A stretch of DNA of 64,000 nt from Virgibacillus proomii (GTDB lineage Bacteria > Bacillota > Bacilli > Bacillales > Amphibacillaceae): positions 186,001 to 250,000 of the forward strand of contig NZ_JAHLNO010000028.1 of the NCBI RefSeq assembly GCF_018916875.1, written 5' to 3'. The position numbers were made by a program, and so were the translations under genes. Within the stretch, counting starts at the first letter, position 1; every line of letters begins with the position of its first letter. Below, piece after piece: positions 26,315-35,555 of the stretch. A model generated the notes under the pieces. The model worked only from the letters and a program-made list of their open reading frames with translations. It did not search any database and was not told where the DNA came from.

Positions 26315-27655
26315 CTATTGTCCGGTGTTTTCTTCAGCATTATCTCTTGCTTCAAGAGTTATGCTTGTTGTCTTTTTCTTGCCGTCTCGATAGTATTCAA
26401 TTTCAACTTTATCTCCAATGGAAGCTTCAGAGTAAAGAAGCTTACGTAGTTCTAAGATGGATGTAACTTCTTTTCCGTTAATTTTAGTGATGATATCAAA
26501 TTTTTGAAGTCCAGCCTTAGCCGCAGGTGAACCTTCTTGCACCTCTGCAATTACCATACCGCCTTTTACATTTTCAGGTAGTGGGAAATTCATGCGGTAT
26601 TGAGGTGGAACTTGGTTAATAGCAGCGGTTGTAATACCGATCATTGGCCGCTTAATTTCTCCTTCTGTCTCCAATTTTTCAGCAATTGGCAATGCAGCGT
26701 CTACAGGAATAGCAAAACCAATTCCCTCTACTTCTTGGCGAGCAATTTTCATAGAATTAATCCCGATAACTGCACCGTTGCCATTAACAAGTGCTCCACC
26801 ACTGTTACCGGGGTTAATAGCAGCATCAGTTTGAATCACTTCTGTTATCCAATCAGGTTGTCCATCTCTATTTGTATCGATTGGAACCGAGCGGTCTAAA
26901 CCACTAATTACACCTTTTGTAACAGTATTGGCAAATTCCATACCTAATGGGTTACCAATTGCCATCACATTTTCACCTACTTTAAGATCTTTGGAAGAAC
27001 CCATATTAGCAATAGTAGTTATTTTATCTCCATCAATCTGTAAAACAGCTAAGTCTGTTAATTCATCTGTTCCTAATACTTTTGCTTTTAGGCGTTTATC
27101 TGAATAATTAACCGCTACCTCTACTTCCTCTGCACCTTCTACCACATGGTGATTTGTTAGCACATATGCTTTACCATTTTCCTTTTTATAGATAATCCCA
27201 GAACCTGTTCCTGCTTCCTCACTTTCCGTCCAAATGTTTTGTTGTTGCATATTAATGACACCAACAACTGCTTTGGATGTTTCCTCAATATTTGTCGCAA
27301 CATCTGCATCCTCTGAGGCAAGTGTCTCAATTACTTCAGGAGATTTATTTTCTTCTGCAGAAGAGGATCCCTTATTACCTCCATTGTTTAGGGGGATAAC
27401 ATTTGTAAAAACTAATGCTATAATTAAAATAACAGATACAATACCACCGGAGATTCCCCCTAATACAAAATGCAGCAAAGATTTATTTTTAGGATTTTTT
27501 GTTTTTGAGGTTGAATGGTTATCAGCAAAAGTATCATTATTTTTTGTTTCTTTGGTGAAGTGCTGATTGGAAGCCTGGTTGGTTACTTCATTTTTCTCGA
27601 ATTCTTCTGTATTTTTATTTAGCGTATTGTGCTGATTTTCATCTTTGTAATCCAT
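26315..27655 (-). CDS. HtrA/HtrB-type membrane-anchored serine protease
   Basis: Quality-control protease facing the cell exterior, 446 residues. A polar cytoplasmic N-terminus (about 1-60), one transmembrane anchor (about 62-90, LLHFVLGGISGGIVSVILII), a trypsin-like domain with the triad His in VLTNHHVVEGA, Asp in DELTDLAVLQID and Ser in INPGNSGGALV, and one C-terminal PDZ domain (about 335-430, with GSPAAKAGLQKFDIITKING). Start ATG 27655 with GGGTGTGAGGTAA upstream. It is divergent from cssRS, as htrB is in B. subtilis, and is expected to be induced by CssR during secretion or heat stress. Confidence 0.92.
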   Translation of the reverse strand: MDYKDENQHNTLNKNTEEFEKNEVTNQASNQHFTKETKNNDTFADNHSTSKTKNPKNKSLLHFVLGGISGGIVSVILIIALVFTNVIPLNNGGNKGSSSAEENKSPEVIETLASEDADVATNIEETSKAVVGVINMQQQNIWTESEEAGTGSGIIYKKENGKAYVLTNHHVVEGAEEVEVAVNYSDKRLKAKVLGTDELTDLAVLQIDGDKITTIANMGSSKDLKVGENVMAIGNPLGMEFANTVTKGVISGLDRSVPIDTNRDGQPDWITEVIQTDAAINPGNSGGALVNGNGAVIGINSMKIARQEVEGIGFAIPVDAALPIAEKLETEGEIKRPMIGITTAAINQVPPQYRMNFPLPENVKGGMVIAEVQEGSPAAKAGLQKFDIITKINGKEVTSILELRKLLYSEASIGDKVEIEYYRDGKKKTTSITLEARDNAEENTGQ

Positions 27656-27686
27656 TTACCTCACACCCTTTTAGAAAATTAGAGTA

Positions 27687-27759
27687 CAGGCCTATAAGCA
27701 AACATCCGAAAGCGCCGAGGGGAGTCTGGGGGACGCGAATAGATGTTTGTTACGGCCTG
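27687..27759. other. 73-bp inverted repeat between htrA and cssR
   Basis: CAGGCC...CAAACATC (27687-27706) pairs with GATGTTTG...GGCCTG (27742-27759). The GC-rich loop contains GAGGGGAGTCTGGGGGAC. It lies at the 5' side of htrA and may be an RNA leader, a regulatory site or a small palindromic repeat. Confidence 0.6.
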
Positions 27760-27952
27760 ATATAATGAAACGGTCACTTTATTAGCAAAAAATGCCTTTG
27801 ATAAAGTTCCCATTGTTACTTTATAGTATACCCACTTACTTTGGTAATCATTTGGTATAAATGTGGAATAATTGTGTAAAACCGTTTTAGCTGTAACATC
27901 GAATACTTTATGTGAAAATAGAAATAAATAAATCGAGAAAAGGTGAAGCTAT

Positions 27953-28645
27953 ATGAATAATCATATCGGTATTGTCGAAGATGATTCAAATATACGTAAT
28001 ATAGTATCAGCATATTTAAAAAATGAAGGGTTTATGGTTAGTTTACTTGAGTCCGCTGAGGAGGCTTGGGAGTTATGGCAAACATGTCCTCCGAATATGT
28101 GGATATTAGATATTATGCTTCCGGGAATGGATGGTTACGAATTTTGTAAAAGAATTCGAAAGGAAAGTGAAGTTCCGATCATTATTATTTCTGCAAAAGA
28201 TGAAGAAATTGATAAAATCCTTGGTTTGGAGCTTGGTAGCGATGATTATTTAACAAAGCCATTTAGCCCTAGAGAATTGGTTGCAAGAGTAAAAAGATTA
28301 TTTAAACGTTCAAGTACAACTTTTAAAACGCTAGAGGCGAGCGATGGAAGAATAACCGTCGATAAGCTAACTATAGATAGAGAAGAACGTCGAATATTTT
28401 TTAATAATGAAGAATGTGAAGTAACAACCAAAGAATTCGATATGTTGTTCATTCTTGTAGAAAATGTTAACCGTGCATTTTCAAGGGATGAGCTATTAGT
28501 TAAAATTTGGGGAGATAATTATTTCGGAAGTGACCGTGCGGTGGATGATTTAGTAAAACGAATTCGTAAAAAATTACCTGATCTACCATTAGAAACAGTA
28601 TGGGGATATGGTTATCGGCTTCGTCATGAAGGAGATACAACATGA
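27953..28645 (+). CDS. cssR: Response regulator CssR
   Basis: OmpR-family response regulator, 230 residues. The receiver domain (1-118) has acidic residues at 9-11, phosphoacceptor Asp53 in WILDIMLPGMDG and the Lys of LTKPF near 103. The C-terminal winged helix (about 130-228) includes VWGYGYR. The sequence pattern WILDIMLPGxDGY and the location beside an htr gene and before a kinase match CssR of the secretion-stress system. Start ATG 27953 follows AAAAGGTGAAG. It overlaps cssS by four bases. Confidence 0.9.
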   Translation: MNNHIGIVEDDSNIRNIVSAYLKNEGFMVSLLESAEEAWELWQTCPPNMWILDIMLPGMDGYEFCKRIRKESEVPIIIISAKDEEIDKILGLELGSDDYLTKPFSPRELVARVKRLFKRSSTTFKTLEASDGRITVDKLTIDREERRIFFNNEECEVTTKEFDMLFILVENVNRAFSRDELLVKIWGDNYFGSDRAVDDLVKRIRKKLPDLPLETVWGYGYRLRHEGDTT

Positions 28646-29970
28646 GATTACAATCTCAATTAAATGCTGCTTTTACAACGTTATTGCTAGTGATTCTAGC
28701 AATAACAGGTTATGTTATATACTCACTGATTTTAGATATGCTTATTCAAGATGAACAGCGACAATTACGGCAAAAAGGAGACTTAATCGTCGATGTTTTA
28801 AACAATCAATATGAAGGTACAAACCTTAGTAATTTAAATAATTTACTGGAAGATCAAGGCTTACAAATGTTCATTTATGATAGAAATCAAAATGTTGCTG
28901 TATCCCCGACGCTTCCGGAAAATGTTGTTGCTGGTTTTTTTAAAAAAAATGATTTTTCCGATAAAGACAAGACTTTATGGGAATATAAGGGTGATAAATT
29001 TGTTACATCACGTATTATTTTTACACCAGAAAGCACTGGAGTTGAATTGATTCTCTTAACACCTTTAAGCGATCTGGAATCCGTTCAACAAAGCTTTATT
29101 TTTCGATTAATGATCGTGTTTTTATTTGGTGGTGCTATCGCGATTATTTTAAGTTATTTCTTAACTAGCAAGCTTGTGACACCACTTTCCCAATTAAAAA
29201 AGCAATTAAAGAAAATAGAAAAAAGACAGTTTAATGCAATTGAGAGAATTAAAGCAACAGGGGAAATCAAAGAAGTTGAGCAAAGTGTATATGATATGGC
29301 AAAGGAGCTGGAACGTTACATTAACTCTCAGCAAACCTTTTTCCAAAATGCTAGTCATGAGTTAAAAACACCACTGATGACCATCCAAGGTTATGCGGAA
29401 GGGATACGAGATAAGATTTTTGATGAGCAAGAAGAAGAAAAAGGCCTTGAAATGATGGTAACAGAAGTAAATCGTTTAAAAAAAATCATTAATGAAATGA
29501 TCTTATTAGCGAAATTGGATAGTGAACCTGACGTCTATACTCCTGAAAACTTGCAGCTTTCGAAAATTCTGGAGCAGGTGATTGATCGAACACTCCCAAT
29601 TGTGAATGAAAAAGGAATCGAATTAAAACATACGATCGATGGCTCTCCAAATTTATATGCTGATGAAGAAAAGCTATTACGTGCAATATTAAATTTAACG
29701 TTTAATGCGATTCGACACGCTAAATCAAAAGTACATCTCCATATTTTCGAACAAAATAAGAATATTATGATCACTATTGAAGATGATGGGGAAGGAGTAT
29801 CGGAAGAATTAATACCGCATATTTTCCATCGATTTGTAAAGGGGAAAGGCGGCGAAACAGGACTAGGTTTAGCAATTGCGCGAGCGATTATTGGACAATC
29901 AAATGGAAAGATCCGTGTTAAACGTTCGGACTTAGGAGGAGCGAAATTTGAAATTATGTTTACCGGATGA
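28642..29970 (+). CDS. cssS: Sensor histidine kinase CssS
   Basis: Membrane sensor kinase, 442 residues. Two transmembrane segments (about 10-32 and 152-175) enclose an extracellular domain of about 120 residues; a HAMP-like linker, the phospho-acceptor His in NASHELKTPLMTIQGYAEG (about 240) and the HATPase domain with NAIRHAK, DDGEGV and GETGLGLAIARAI follow. It overlaps cssR (ATGA) and is translationally coupled. In B. subtilis CssS senses misfolded secreted proteins and activates htrA/htrB; the divergent protease gene here fits. Confidence 0.9.
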   Translation: MRLQSQLNAAFTTLLLVILAITGYVIYSLILDMLIQDEQRQLRQKGDLIVDVLNNQYEGTNLSNLNNLLEDQGLQMFIYDRNQNVAVSPTLPENVVAGFFKKNDFSDKDKTLWEYKGDKFVTSRIIFTPESTGVELILLTPLSDLESVQQSFIFRLMIVFLFGGAIAIILSYFLTSKLVTPLSQLKKQLKKIEKRQFNAIERIKATGEIKEVEQSVYDMAKELERYINSQQTFFQNASHELKTPLMTIQGYAEGIRDKIFDEQEEEKGLEMMVTEVNRLKKIINEMILLAKLDSEPDVYTPENLQLSKILEQVIDRTLPIVNEKGIELKHTIDGSPNLYADEEKLLRAILNLTFNAIRHAKSKVHLHIFEQNKNIMITIEDDGEGVSEELIPHIFHRFVKGKGGETGLGLAIARAIIGQSNGKIRVKRSDLGGAKFEIMFTG

Positions 29971-30056
29971 TTATTATTAATCCTTTTACTTTTCATAGGG
30001 GATTGTGTTATAATTGAATGGTTTTCTTATTCCCTTAAAAATAGAGGAGAGTACGT

Positions 30057-31880
30057 ATGCAATTAAGAGAAGATATTCGTAACATCGCTATTATCGCTCA
30101 TGTTGATCATGGGAAAACAACTTTAGTTGATCAGCTGTTGAAGTATTCAGGCACTTTTCGTGAGAATGAACAAGTGCATGAACGAGCGATGGATTCCGGA
30201 GATATTGAACGAGAACGTGGGATTACAATTCTGGCTAAAAATACAGCCGTAAAATATAAGCATACTGTAATAAATATTTTAGATACCCCTGGTCATGCGG
30301 ATTTTGGCGGAGAAGTAGAACGGATTATGAAAATGGTTGATGGTGTCGCTTTGATAGTTGATGCTTTTGAAGGAACGATGCCGCAAACACGCTTTGTTTT
30401 GAAAAAAGCGCTAGAACAAAAGCTCACACCGATCGTTGTGTTAAATAAAATTGATCGTCCGAACGCCAGACCGAATGAGGTAATTGATGAAGTGTTGGAT
30501 TTATTTATTGAACTTGGAGCGGACGATGATCAATTGGAATTTCCAGTTGTTTATACTTCTGCATTAAATGGTACCTCTGGATATGAGCCAGATGAACAGG
30601 CAGCCACGATGGATCCTGTATTTACAACTATTTTAGAACATATTCCTGCACCAGTGGATAATCGAAAAGAGCCACTACAATTTCAGATTACTTTACTTGA
30701 CTATAATGACTATGTTGGCAGGATCGGTATTGGCAGAGTAGTCCGCGGAATAATGAGCGTTGGCCAGCATGTTGTTGTATTGAAAAAAGATGGAACGCAA
30801 AAATCATTCCGTATTTCTAAATTGTTTGGCTTTATTGGTCTGAAACGAGTCGAGATAAAAGAAGCGGTTGCCGGAGATATTGTAGCAGTAGCTGGAATGG
30901 AAGATTTAAATGTAGGAGAAACGGTTTGTCCAGAAGATCATCCAGAGGCGCTCCCTTGGTTGCGAATTGATGAACCGACTTTACAGATGACTTTTCATGT
31001 TAATAATAGTCCTTTTGCTGGAAGAGAAGGTAAATATATTACGTCGCGGAAAATTGAAGAGCGCTTATATAAACAGTTAGAGACAGATGTCAGTCTCCGA
31101 GTAGATCCTACAGACTCGAAAGATGCATGGACTGTATCTGGTCGTGGCGAATTACATTTATCCATTTTAGTGGAAAACATGCGCCGAGAGGGTTACGAAT
31201 TACAATTGTCCAAACCGCAAGTTATCATTAAAGAAATCGATGGTGTCAAATGTGAGCCTGTGGAGCGTGTCCAAGTGGATGTGCCTGAAGAATATACAGG
31301 TGCAGTAATGGAGTCACTTGGCGCAAGAAAAGGCGAAATGCTGAACATGGTAAACCAAGGAAATGGACAAGTCCGACTTGAATTTAAAGTACCATCTCGC
31401 GGCTTGTTAGGTTATTCGACGGAATTTATGTCGCAAACACATGGATATGGAATTCTAAATCATACGTTTGAGGGGTATGAACCTGTAGTTAAAGGACAAG
31501 TTGGCGGAAGAAGGGAAGGCGTACTTGTTGCTTTAGAAAATGGGAAAGTATCAAGCTATGGAATTATGCAGTTAGAGGATCGTGGAGTTATCTTTGTCAC
31601 TCCTGGGACTGAAGTATATGCGGGTATGATCGTTGGCGAACATAATCGCGATAATGACTTGACTGTAAATATTACAAAAGAAAAACATTTGACGAATGTT
31701 CGTTCAGCAACAAAAGATCAAACGATAACGATTCGTAAGTCGCGCCATATGTCTTTGGAAGAAGCTTTACAATATATAAATGAGGATGAATACTGTGAAG
31801 TTACACCAGAGTCTATTCGTCTACGCAAGAAAATTTTAAATAAGAGCGAACGTGAAAAAGCGGCGAAAAAGAATAAGTAG
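30057..31880 (+). CDS. typA: Ribosome-associated GTPase TypA/BipA
   Basis: Translational GTPase of 607 residues, the usual length. G1 AHVDHGKTTL, the switch region RGITI, G3 DTPGHADFGG and G4 NKIDRPNAR are intact, followed by the EF-G-like domains and the BipA-specific C-terminal region. It acts on the ribosome under cold and stress conditions. Start ATG 30057 after AGAGGAGAG; a TTATAAT box lies at about 30008. It stands alone with a strong terminator behind it. B. subtilis ylaH/ylaI-like neighbours are not seen downstream. Confidence 0.96.
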   Translation: MQLREDIRNIAIIAHVDHGKTTLVDQLLKYSGTFRENEQVHERAMDSGDIERERGITILAKNTAVKYKHTVINILDTPGHADFGGEVERIMKMVDGVALIVDAFEGTMPQTRFVLKKALEQKLTPIVVLNKIDRPNARPNEVIDEVLDLFIELGADDDQLEFPVVYTSALNGTSGYEPDEQAATMDPVFTTILEHIPAPVDNRKEPLQFQITLLDYNDYVGRIGIGRVVRGIMSVGQHVVVLKKDGTQKSFRISKLFGFIGLKRVEIKEAVAGDIVAVAGMEDLNVGETVCPEDHPEALPWLRIDEPTLQMTFHVNNSPFAGREGKYITSRKIEERLYKQLETDVSLRVDPTDSKDAWTVSGRGELHLSILVENMRREGYELQLSKPQVIIKEIDGVKCEPVERVQVDVPEEYTGAVMESLGARKGEMLNMVNQGNGQVRLEFKVPSRGLLGYSTEFMSQTHGYGILNHTFEGYEPVVKGQVGGRREGVLVALENGKVSSYGIMQLEDRGVIFVTPGTEVYAGMIVGEHNRDNDLTVNITKEKHLTNVRSATKDQTITIRKSRHMSLEEALQYINEDEYCEVTPESIRLRKKILNKSEREKAAKKNK

Positions 31881-31885
31881 AAATT

Positions 31886-31926
31886 TACCCCAGCGATAAA
31901 CCTTTCCTATCGCTGGGGTAGTTTTT
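31886..31926 (+). terminator. Terminator of typA
   Basis: A perfect 13-bp stem, TACCCCAGCGATA (31886-31898) with TATCGCTGGGGTA (31908-31920), followed by GTTTTTG. Confidence 0.92.
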
Positions 31927-32329
31927 GTTGTGTTAACACTGTAAGATACTATAGTACCATGCTTTCTTTAACGATTCTTTGTGAATGTAATGCTTCCTTC
32001 AAAAAAAGTTGAATGTTCAGGACAATGTAGTTTACTGTAAATGAAAAACGGTTTAAATAGGAGCTAATGAACGTATCTAGTTAACGAAATTCGCCATGTT
32101 CTATACCCAGACTTCACCAAGAAGCAAAAATAAATATGGCTACAGTTATAATTTACTATTCCTCATCTTTACAAGTACTTGGTTATAAAGCATACATAAA
32201 CGGGTCTAATGGTCAAGCTGTTGATAAACAGATCGTAAATGGACAAGAAGTAATGATAAACGATAAAAAAAGTGAACAAACTTTTCAATTGAGCTATGGG
32301 ATATAGGTATGTTATGCTTTTTCATACAA
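31927..32329. other. Gap with a 56-codon orphan frame
   Basis: A frame from ATG 32136 to TAG 32306 reads MATVIIYYSSSLQVLGYKAY and continues with a polar tail; no ribosome binding site precedes it. It may be the C-terminal end of a lost gene. A bcr1-like element begins 24 bases after its stop. Nothing else is recognised. Confidence 0.4.
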
Positions 32330-32517
32330 TTTATCCCGTATGTAAGGTGCCGTAAGACTCCCACTTCAAGAGCCTGAGTTGGTACAAAAGGGGCTAAGTG
32401 GGAGAAAACGGCACCTAAATGCCCGATTCGTTCAAGGACCTTTAGGTCATACCTTTACAGTACTAACATTCAGTAGGAGATGGAAGAAAACTCCTACTGA
32501 ATGAAGTTTCACTTTAT
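32330..32517 (+). mobile_element. bcr1-like element B (188 bp)
   Basis: Near-identical to element A at 12168 over its whole length (TTTATCCCGTATGTAAGGT at the left, ATGAAGTTTCACTTTAT at the right), with the same three hairpins. The high identity of copies 20 kb apart suggests recent movement. Confidence 0.78.
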
Positions 32518-32559
32518 GATAAAGTTGTTTAGAAGTCTAGAGACTAAAGGTGTTTATAG

Positions 32560-32832
32560 ATGAGAAAAATATGGTCGAGAATCCGTTTTTTATTTACTTT
32601 TCATAAGTCAATTCCCTTTATAAAAGATTTCTTTCTATCAAGGGAAGTTAGTAAATCCAAAAAGCTTCTATTTGTAGCTGTTATCATCGGTTATTTTCTC
32701 TTTCCTTTTGATATAATTCCCGACTTCTTACTTGGTTTTGGTATGGTGGATGATGTTACGCTGTTAATATTTATCCTGCAGTGGATGGTTAAAATAGCAC
32801 CCGAAGATGTAAAAGATAAATATTCCTTTTAA
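32560..32832 (+). CDS. DUF1232 (YkvA-type) small membrane protein
   Basis: A 90-residue protein with the DUF1232 core: KKLLFVAVIIGYFLFPFDII and PDFLLGFGMVDDVTLLIFIL, two hydrophobic segments joined by the family's hallmark P-x-D-x-IPD motif. Start ATG 32560 is preceded by AAAGGTG. Function is unknown for the family. It lies between two bcr1-like elements and ends at a bidirectional terminator. Confidence 0.85.
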   Translation: MRKIWSRIRFLFTFHKSIPFIKDFFLSREVSKSKKLLFVAVIIGYFLFPFDIIPDFLLGFGMVDDVTLLIFILQWMVKIAPEDVKDKYSF

Positions 32833-32881
32833 TTGGTAATAGCGCTGAAAGTTTTTTTTTTGTTTCAATTAGAAAATATTT

Positions 32882-32927
32882 AAAAAAGTGATCTTTACTT
32901 TTCGTTGTGCAAAGATCACTTTTTTTG
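32882..32927. terminator. Bidirectional terminator
   Basis: AAAAAAGTGATCTTT (32882-32896) pairs with AAAGATCACTTTTTT (32911-32925), with A and T runs at its ends. Confidence 0.8.
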
Positions 32928-32957
32928 ACAGTACTTTTTCTTTGGGGTGTGAAAACG

Positions 32958-33118
32958 TTTATCCCGCATGTAACTTGCGGTAAGGCCTGCCCTTCCATGC
33001 TACAAGGCGAACCCTAGGAGGGTGGAGGATCCAACTGCAAGTCAATGCCCGATTCTGTTCATTCTAACAATCAGAGGGGGATAAAAGAACCCCTCCGCTG
33101 ATTGAAGATTCACTTTAT
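32958..33118 (+). mobile_element. bcr1-like element C (161 bp, second subfamily)
   Basis: TTTATCCCGCATGTAACTTG at the left, GATTCACTTTAT at the right. It shares the overall plan of A and B (CCTGCCC...hairpin, AATGCCCGATT core, a CAATCAGAGGGG with CCCCTCCGCTGATTG right hairpin) but differs in sequence. A truncated copy lies at 39767. Its last bases contain the stop codon of the minus-strand gene at 33115. Confidence 0.72.
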
Positions 33119-33288
33119 TTTCCTTCATCTTCGTTTGAAATATATTTTGTAAAATATGCAGCGCATATTAAGAATATAAAGGATAATCCCCAGGAAACAA
33201 TACCGCTCCATTGAGTATTTGTACGTAACCCAACCACTAAAATAAATGCGCTTAAGCCAATGAAAAATATTGTTAAGTACCGCTTCAC
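33115..33288 (-). CDS. Small two-helix membrane protein
   Basis: A 57-residue hydrophobic protein with two predicted membrane segments (YLTIFFIGLSAFILVVGL and GIVSWGLSFIFLICAAYF) and a charged C-terminus NEDEGK. I chose GTG 33288, six bases after GAGGTG on the minus strand; a longer frame to 33339 lacks a ribosome binding site. The stop codon TAA is provided by the TTTAT end of bcr1-like element C, so the original C-terminus may have been longer. No family recognised. Confidence 0.65.
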   Translation of the reverse strand: MKRYLTIFFIGLSAFILVVGLRTNTQWSGIVSWGLSFIFLICAAYFTKYISNEDEGK

Positions 33289-33395
33289 TGAAAACACCTC
33301 AATTGCAAAGGTTGATAACTCTAGGGTATAGTTATGCATCTATTATAATACGCCACTTTAAAAATTAATACTCCCATGTTGCTTATAGCCATCTG

Positions 33396-34352
33396 TTATT
33401 GACCAGCGACATCTCTTTTTGTGAAAACAATCCATGACAAAAGCATGAATATAACATAGTAAACGAATAATACAGTGATTGAAAAGCCAAGTGTCATCCC
33501 TTCAATCATCGGTTCATTTCCTTCAGCATACTGGCTTAAGTCAGTATGGACAAATAGAATATATTTTGCCCATTCTTTATCAAGGAAGAAACTTACAATG
33601 GTGCTGGATCCCATCATCAAGAAAATGGCGACACCGATTGCTAACGAGCCGTTACGGAAGACCGCTGAAATAGTAAAAGCAAAAGTAGCCATTACTACAA
33701 GCCCCACCAATTGATAACCATAATTGATAAAAATTTGCGGCACAACTGCGAGTTCTTTAAAGCCATTCGCTGTTTCTGCTACTATGGAAGGATTTAAGCC
33801 ATTAACCCCGAAAAAGATAGCTCCTAATATCCAGCTAAAAATAAGACCAAAAATAAGGGTATATAGCGCAAATAACAAAATAGAGATATATTTAGATAAC
33901 AGTATGCTGCTTCTTGAGATTGGTCGAATTAACAGGAGTTTGATCGTCCCCCAATTAAATTCGTTAGCTACAATTCCTGCGGCAATGATTATAGTAAAGA
34001 GACCAGCAAGAGAGCTGACCATTAAAACTGCATCTTTCGTAAATTGCCAAGCATCATAGGGCTCAGGCTGAATGTCATTTTCCAAATAATAATTATTTTT
34101 AGCAATAGTTAAAGGGTTTATTTCTGCTGCAAATTCATCTTTTTTCATTTCTTTCTCAAGCTTTTTATTCTTATCTTCCAAAACTTGACGCCAATCATCA
34201 TTCTGATATTCGGTATTTAAGTCAGCAAAGTTTTTCTGTATAAACACAAACCCTATAAGAATGGCGGCTAAAATAATATACATCACCCAAGATGACTTAC
34301 GGATATATATTTTTGCTTGTTCATTTTGAATTAATTTTAACATTCTACTCAA
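33396..34352 (-). CDS. ABC-2 type transporter permease
   Basis: Membrane subunit of an ABC exporter, 318 residues, with six predicted segments and a large polar loop (about 45-105) after the first. It starts at TTG 34352, seven bases after GGAGAG, overlapping the ATPase gene by eight bases, so the two are coupled. The layout resembles the YhcH/YhcI and BcrA-type natural-product or antibiotic-resistance exporters. The substrate is unknown. Confidence 0.87.
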   Translation of the reverse strand: MSRMLKLIQNEQAKIYIRKSSWVMYIILAAILIGFVFIQKNFADLNTEYQNDDWRQVLEDKNKKLEKEMKKDEFAAEINPLTIAKNNYYLENDIQPEPYDAWQFTKDAVLMVSSLAGLFTIIIAAGIVANEFNWGTIKLLLIRPISRSSILLSKYISILLFALYTLIFGLIFSWILGAIFFGVNGLNPSIVAETANGFKELAVVPQIFINYGYQLVGLVVMATFAFTISAVFRNGSLAIGVAIFLMMGSSTIVSFFLDKEWAKYILFVHTDLSQYAEGNEPMIEGMTLGFSITVLFVYYVIFMLLSWIVFTKRDVAGQ

Positions 34353-35259
34353 TTATATTCTCTCCAATCAGTTCAAAGAATTGATCCTCTAATGTACCAT
34401 TAGCTACATTTACTTGATAAATAGCACAATTATTTTCTACTAAACTTTTAATAATAGAAGGCACTTGCTCTTTTTCACAACGGAATGATAAGTTACCATC
34501 TAATTCAATCGGTTCTATTTGATAGTGATCTCTTAATAATTGGGTTGCTTTATCTAGTGGTTTCACTTCAATGTGGTGGATGAGGTTATCTGTTGTTTCA
34601 CCACCAACGTTTTGAATTTTAATCAGTTTTCCATTTTTAATGACGCCAATACGATCGCACATCTGTTCAATTTCGGACAACAAGTGACTGGAAATAATAA
34701 TTGCTACATTTAAATCAGTGGCAAGCTTTCGAATATGTTGCCGTATTTCCCGAATTCCGGCCGGATCTAACCCATTGGTTGGTTCGTCAAGTATTAATAT
34801 AGACGGTCTATGTAACAATGCTTGAGCAATTCCTAATCGTTGGCGCATCCCTAACGAATATCTTCCAACCTTTTCATTAATTGCCTTTTCAAGTCCTATC
34901 AGTTTAACTACTTCGTGAATGCGTTCATTCGTAACTCCAGGAACCATACGAGCATAATGTTTTAAATTTTGCAGTCCAGTCATAAATGGATACATTTCCG
35001 GATTTTCTACGATAGCTCCAACTTCACGAATAGCCTGTTTAAAATTCGTCTTTATACTATTTCCTTGAATTAAAATATCTCCATCCGTTAACTTCATTAG
35101 ACCAACTATCATCCGGATAGTCGTTGTTTTACCAGCACCATTTGGCCCGATAAAGCCAAATACTTCTCCTTTTGGAATGGAAAAGGAGAGACCTTTAATA
35201 ATTTCTTTTTTGCCGATTGTTTTTTTGACATCGACTAACTCGATTGCTGCTAAAGACAT
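34345..35259 (-). CDS. ABC transporter ATP-binding protein (BcrA/YhcH type)
   Basis: ATPase subunit, 304 residues. Walker A GPNGAGKTT (about 38-46), signature YSLGMRQRLGIAQ, Walker B ILILDEPTNGLDP, and the switch His in IISSHLLSE are intact; a C-terminal domain of about 80 residues follows, as in bacitracin-resistance-type ATPases. Start ATG 35259, with AGGAGG upstream on the minus strand. It forms a two-gene operon with the permease at 33396. The ligand is unknown. Confidence 0.92.
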   Translation of the reverse strand: MSLAAIELVDVKKTIGKKEIIKGLSFSIPKGEVFGFIGPNGAGKTTTIRMIVGLMKLTDGDILIQGNSIKTNFKQAIREVGAIVENPEMYPFMTGLQNLKHYARMVPGVTNERIHEVVKLIGLEKAINEKVGRYSLGMRQRLGIAQALLHRPSILILDEPTNGLDPAGIREIRQHIRKLATDLNVAIIISSHLLSEIEQMCDRIGVIKNGKLIKIQNVGGETTDNLIHHIEVKPLDKATQLLRDHYQIEPIELDGNLSFRCEKEQVPSIIKSLVENNCAIYQVNVANGTLEDQFFELIGENIIE

Positions 35260-35325
35260 TCAGTAAACCTCCTAATTATTTTGTTAGTAGGTAGTACGGT
35301 TTCAGTGACAAATTTGTTTCAAAAA

Positions 35326-35364
35326 AACTCCCGATTTGTAAAAAACCTTTACAAATCGGGAGTT
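35326..35364. terminator. Strong bidirectional hairpin
   Basis: AACTCCCGATTTGTAAA pairs with TTTACAAATCGGGAGTT, a 17-bp perfect stem, with AAAAAA before it. On the minus strand it terminates the yfhE-like gene. Confidence 0.85.
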
Positions 35365-35399
35365 CATAATAGGGGAAAACTATTCTTACAGTATAAAGT

Positions 35400-35555
35400 T
35401 TAATTTTGATTAGGATTTTCTTTATTTGCTTGTTTCACACGTGGTTTACGAAAGCCACCAGCAATGTCTGCTTGTTTAAATGCTTTAGCATAGAGCACTT
35501 CTTGAGCAGCGGTCAGCTGCTTATTTTTGGTAGGCTGATATTGTGTGTGTTGCAT
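35400..35555 (-). CDS. YfhE-like small protein
   Basis: A 51-residue polar protein, MQHTQYQPTKNKQLTAAQEV through LYAKAFKQADIAGGF and a basic Asn-rich tail. The core LTAAQEVLYAKAFKQAD resembles the short YfhE family of Bacilli (function unknown). Start ATG 35555 with AAAGGAT upstream; it ends before a strong terminator. Recognition of the family is from memory and moderately sure. Confidence 0.65.
   Translation of the reverse strand: MQHTQYQPTKNKQLTAAQEVLYAKAFKQADIAGGFRKPRVKQANKENPNQN

Noticed and set aside
26005-26355. Phe-rich minus-strand protein and plus-strand VETECRK protein
   Set aside because: Both are readings of a 21-bp tandem repeat; no start signals, and one overlaps the htrA terminator.
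29535-29996. 153-codon minus-strand gene opposite cssS
   Set aside because: Shadow of the histidine kinase ATPase domain.
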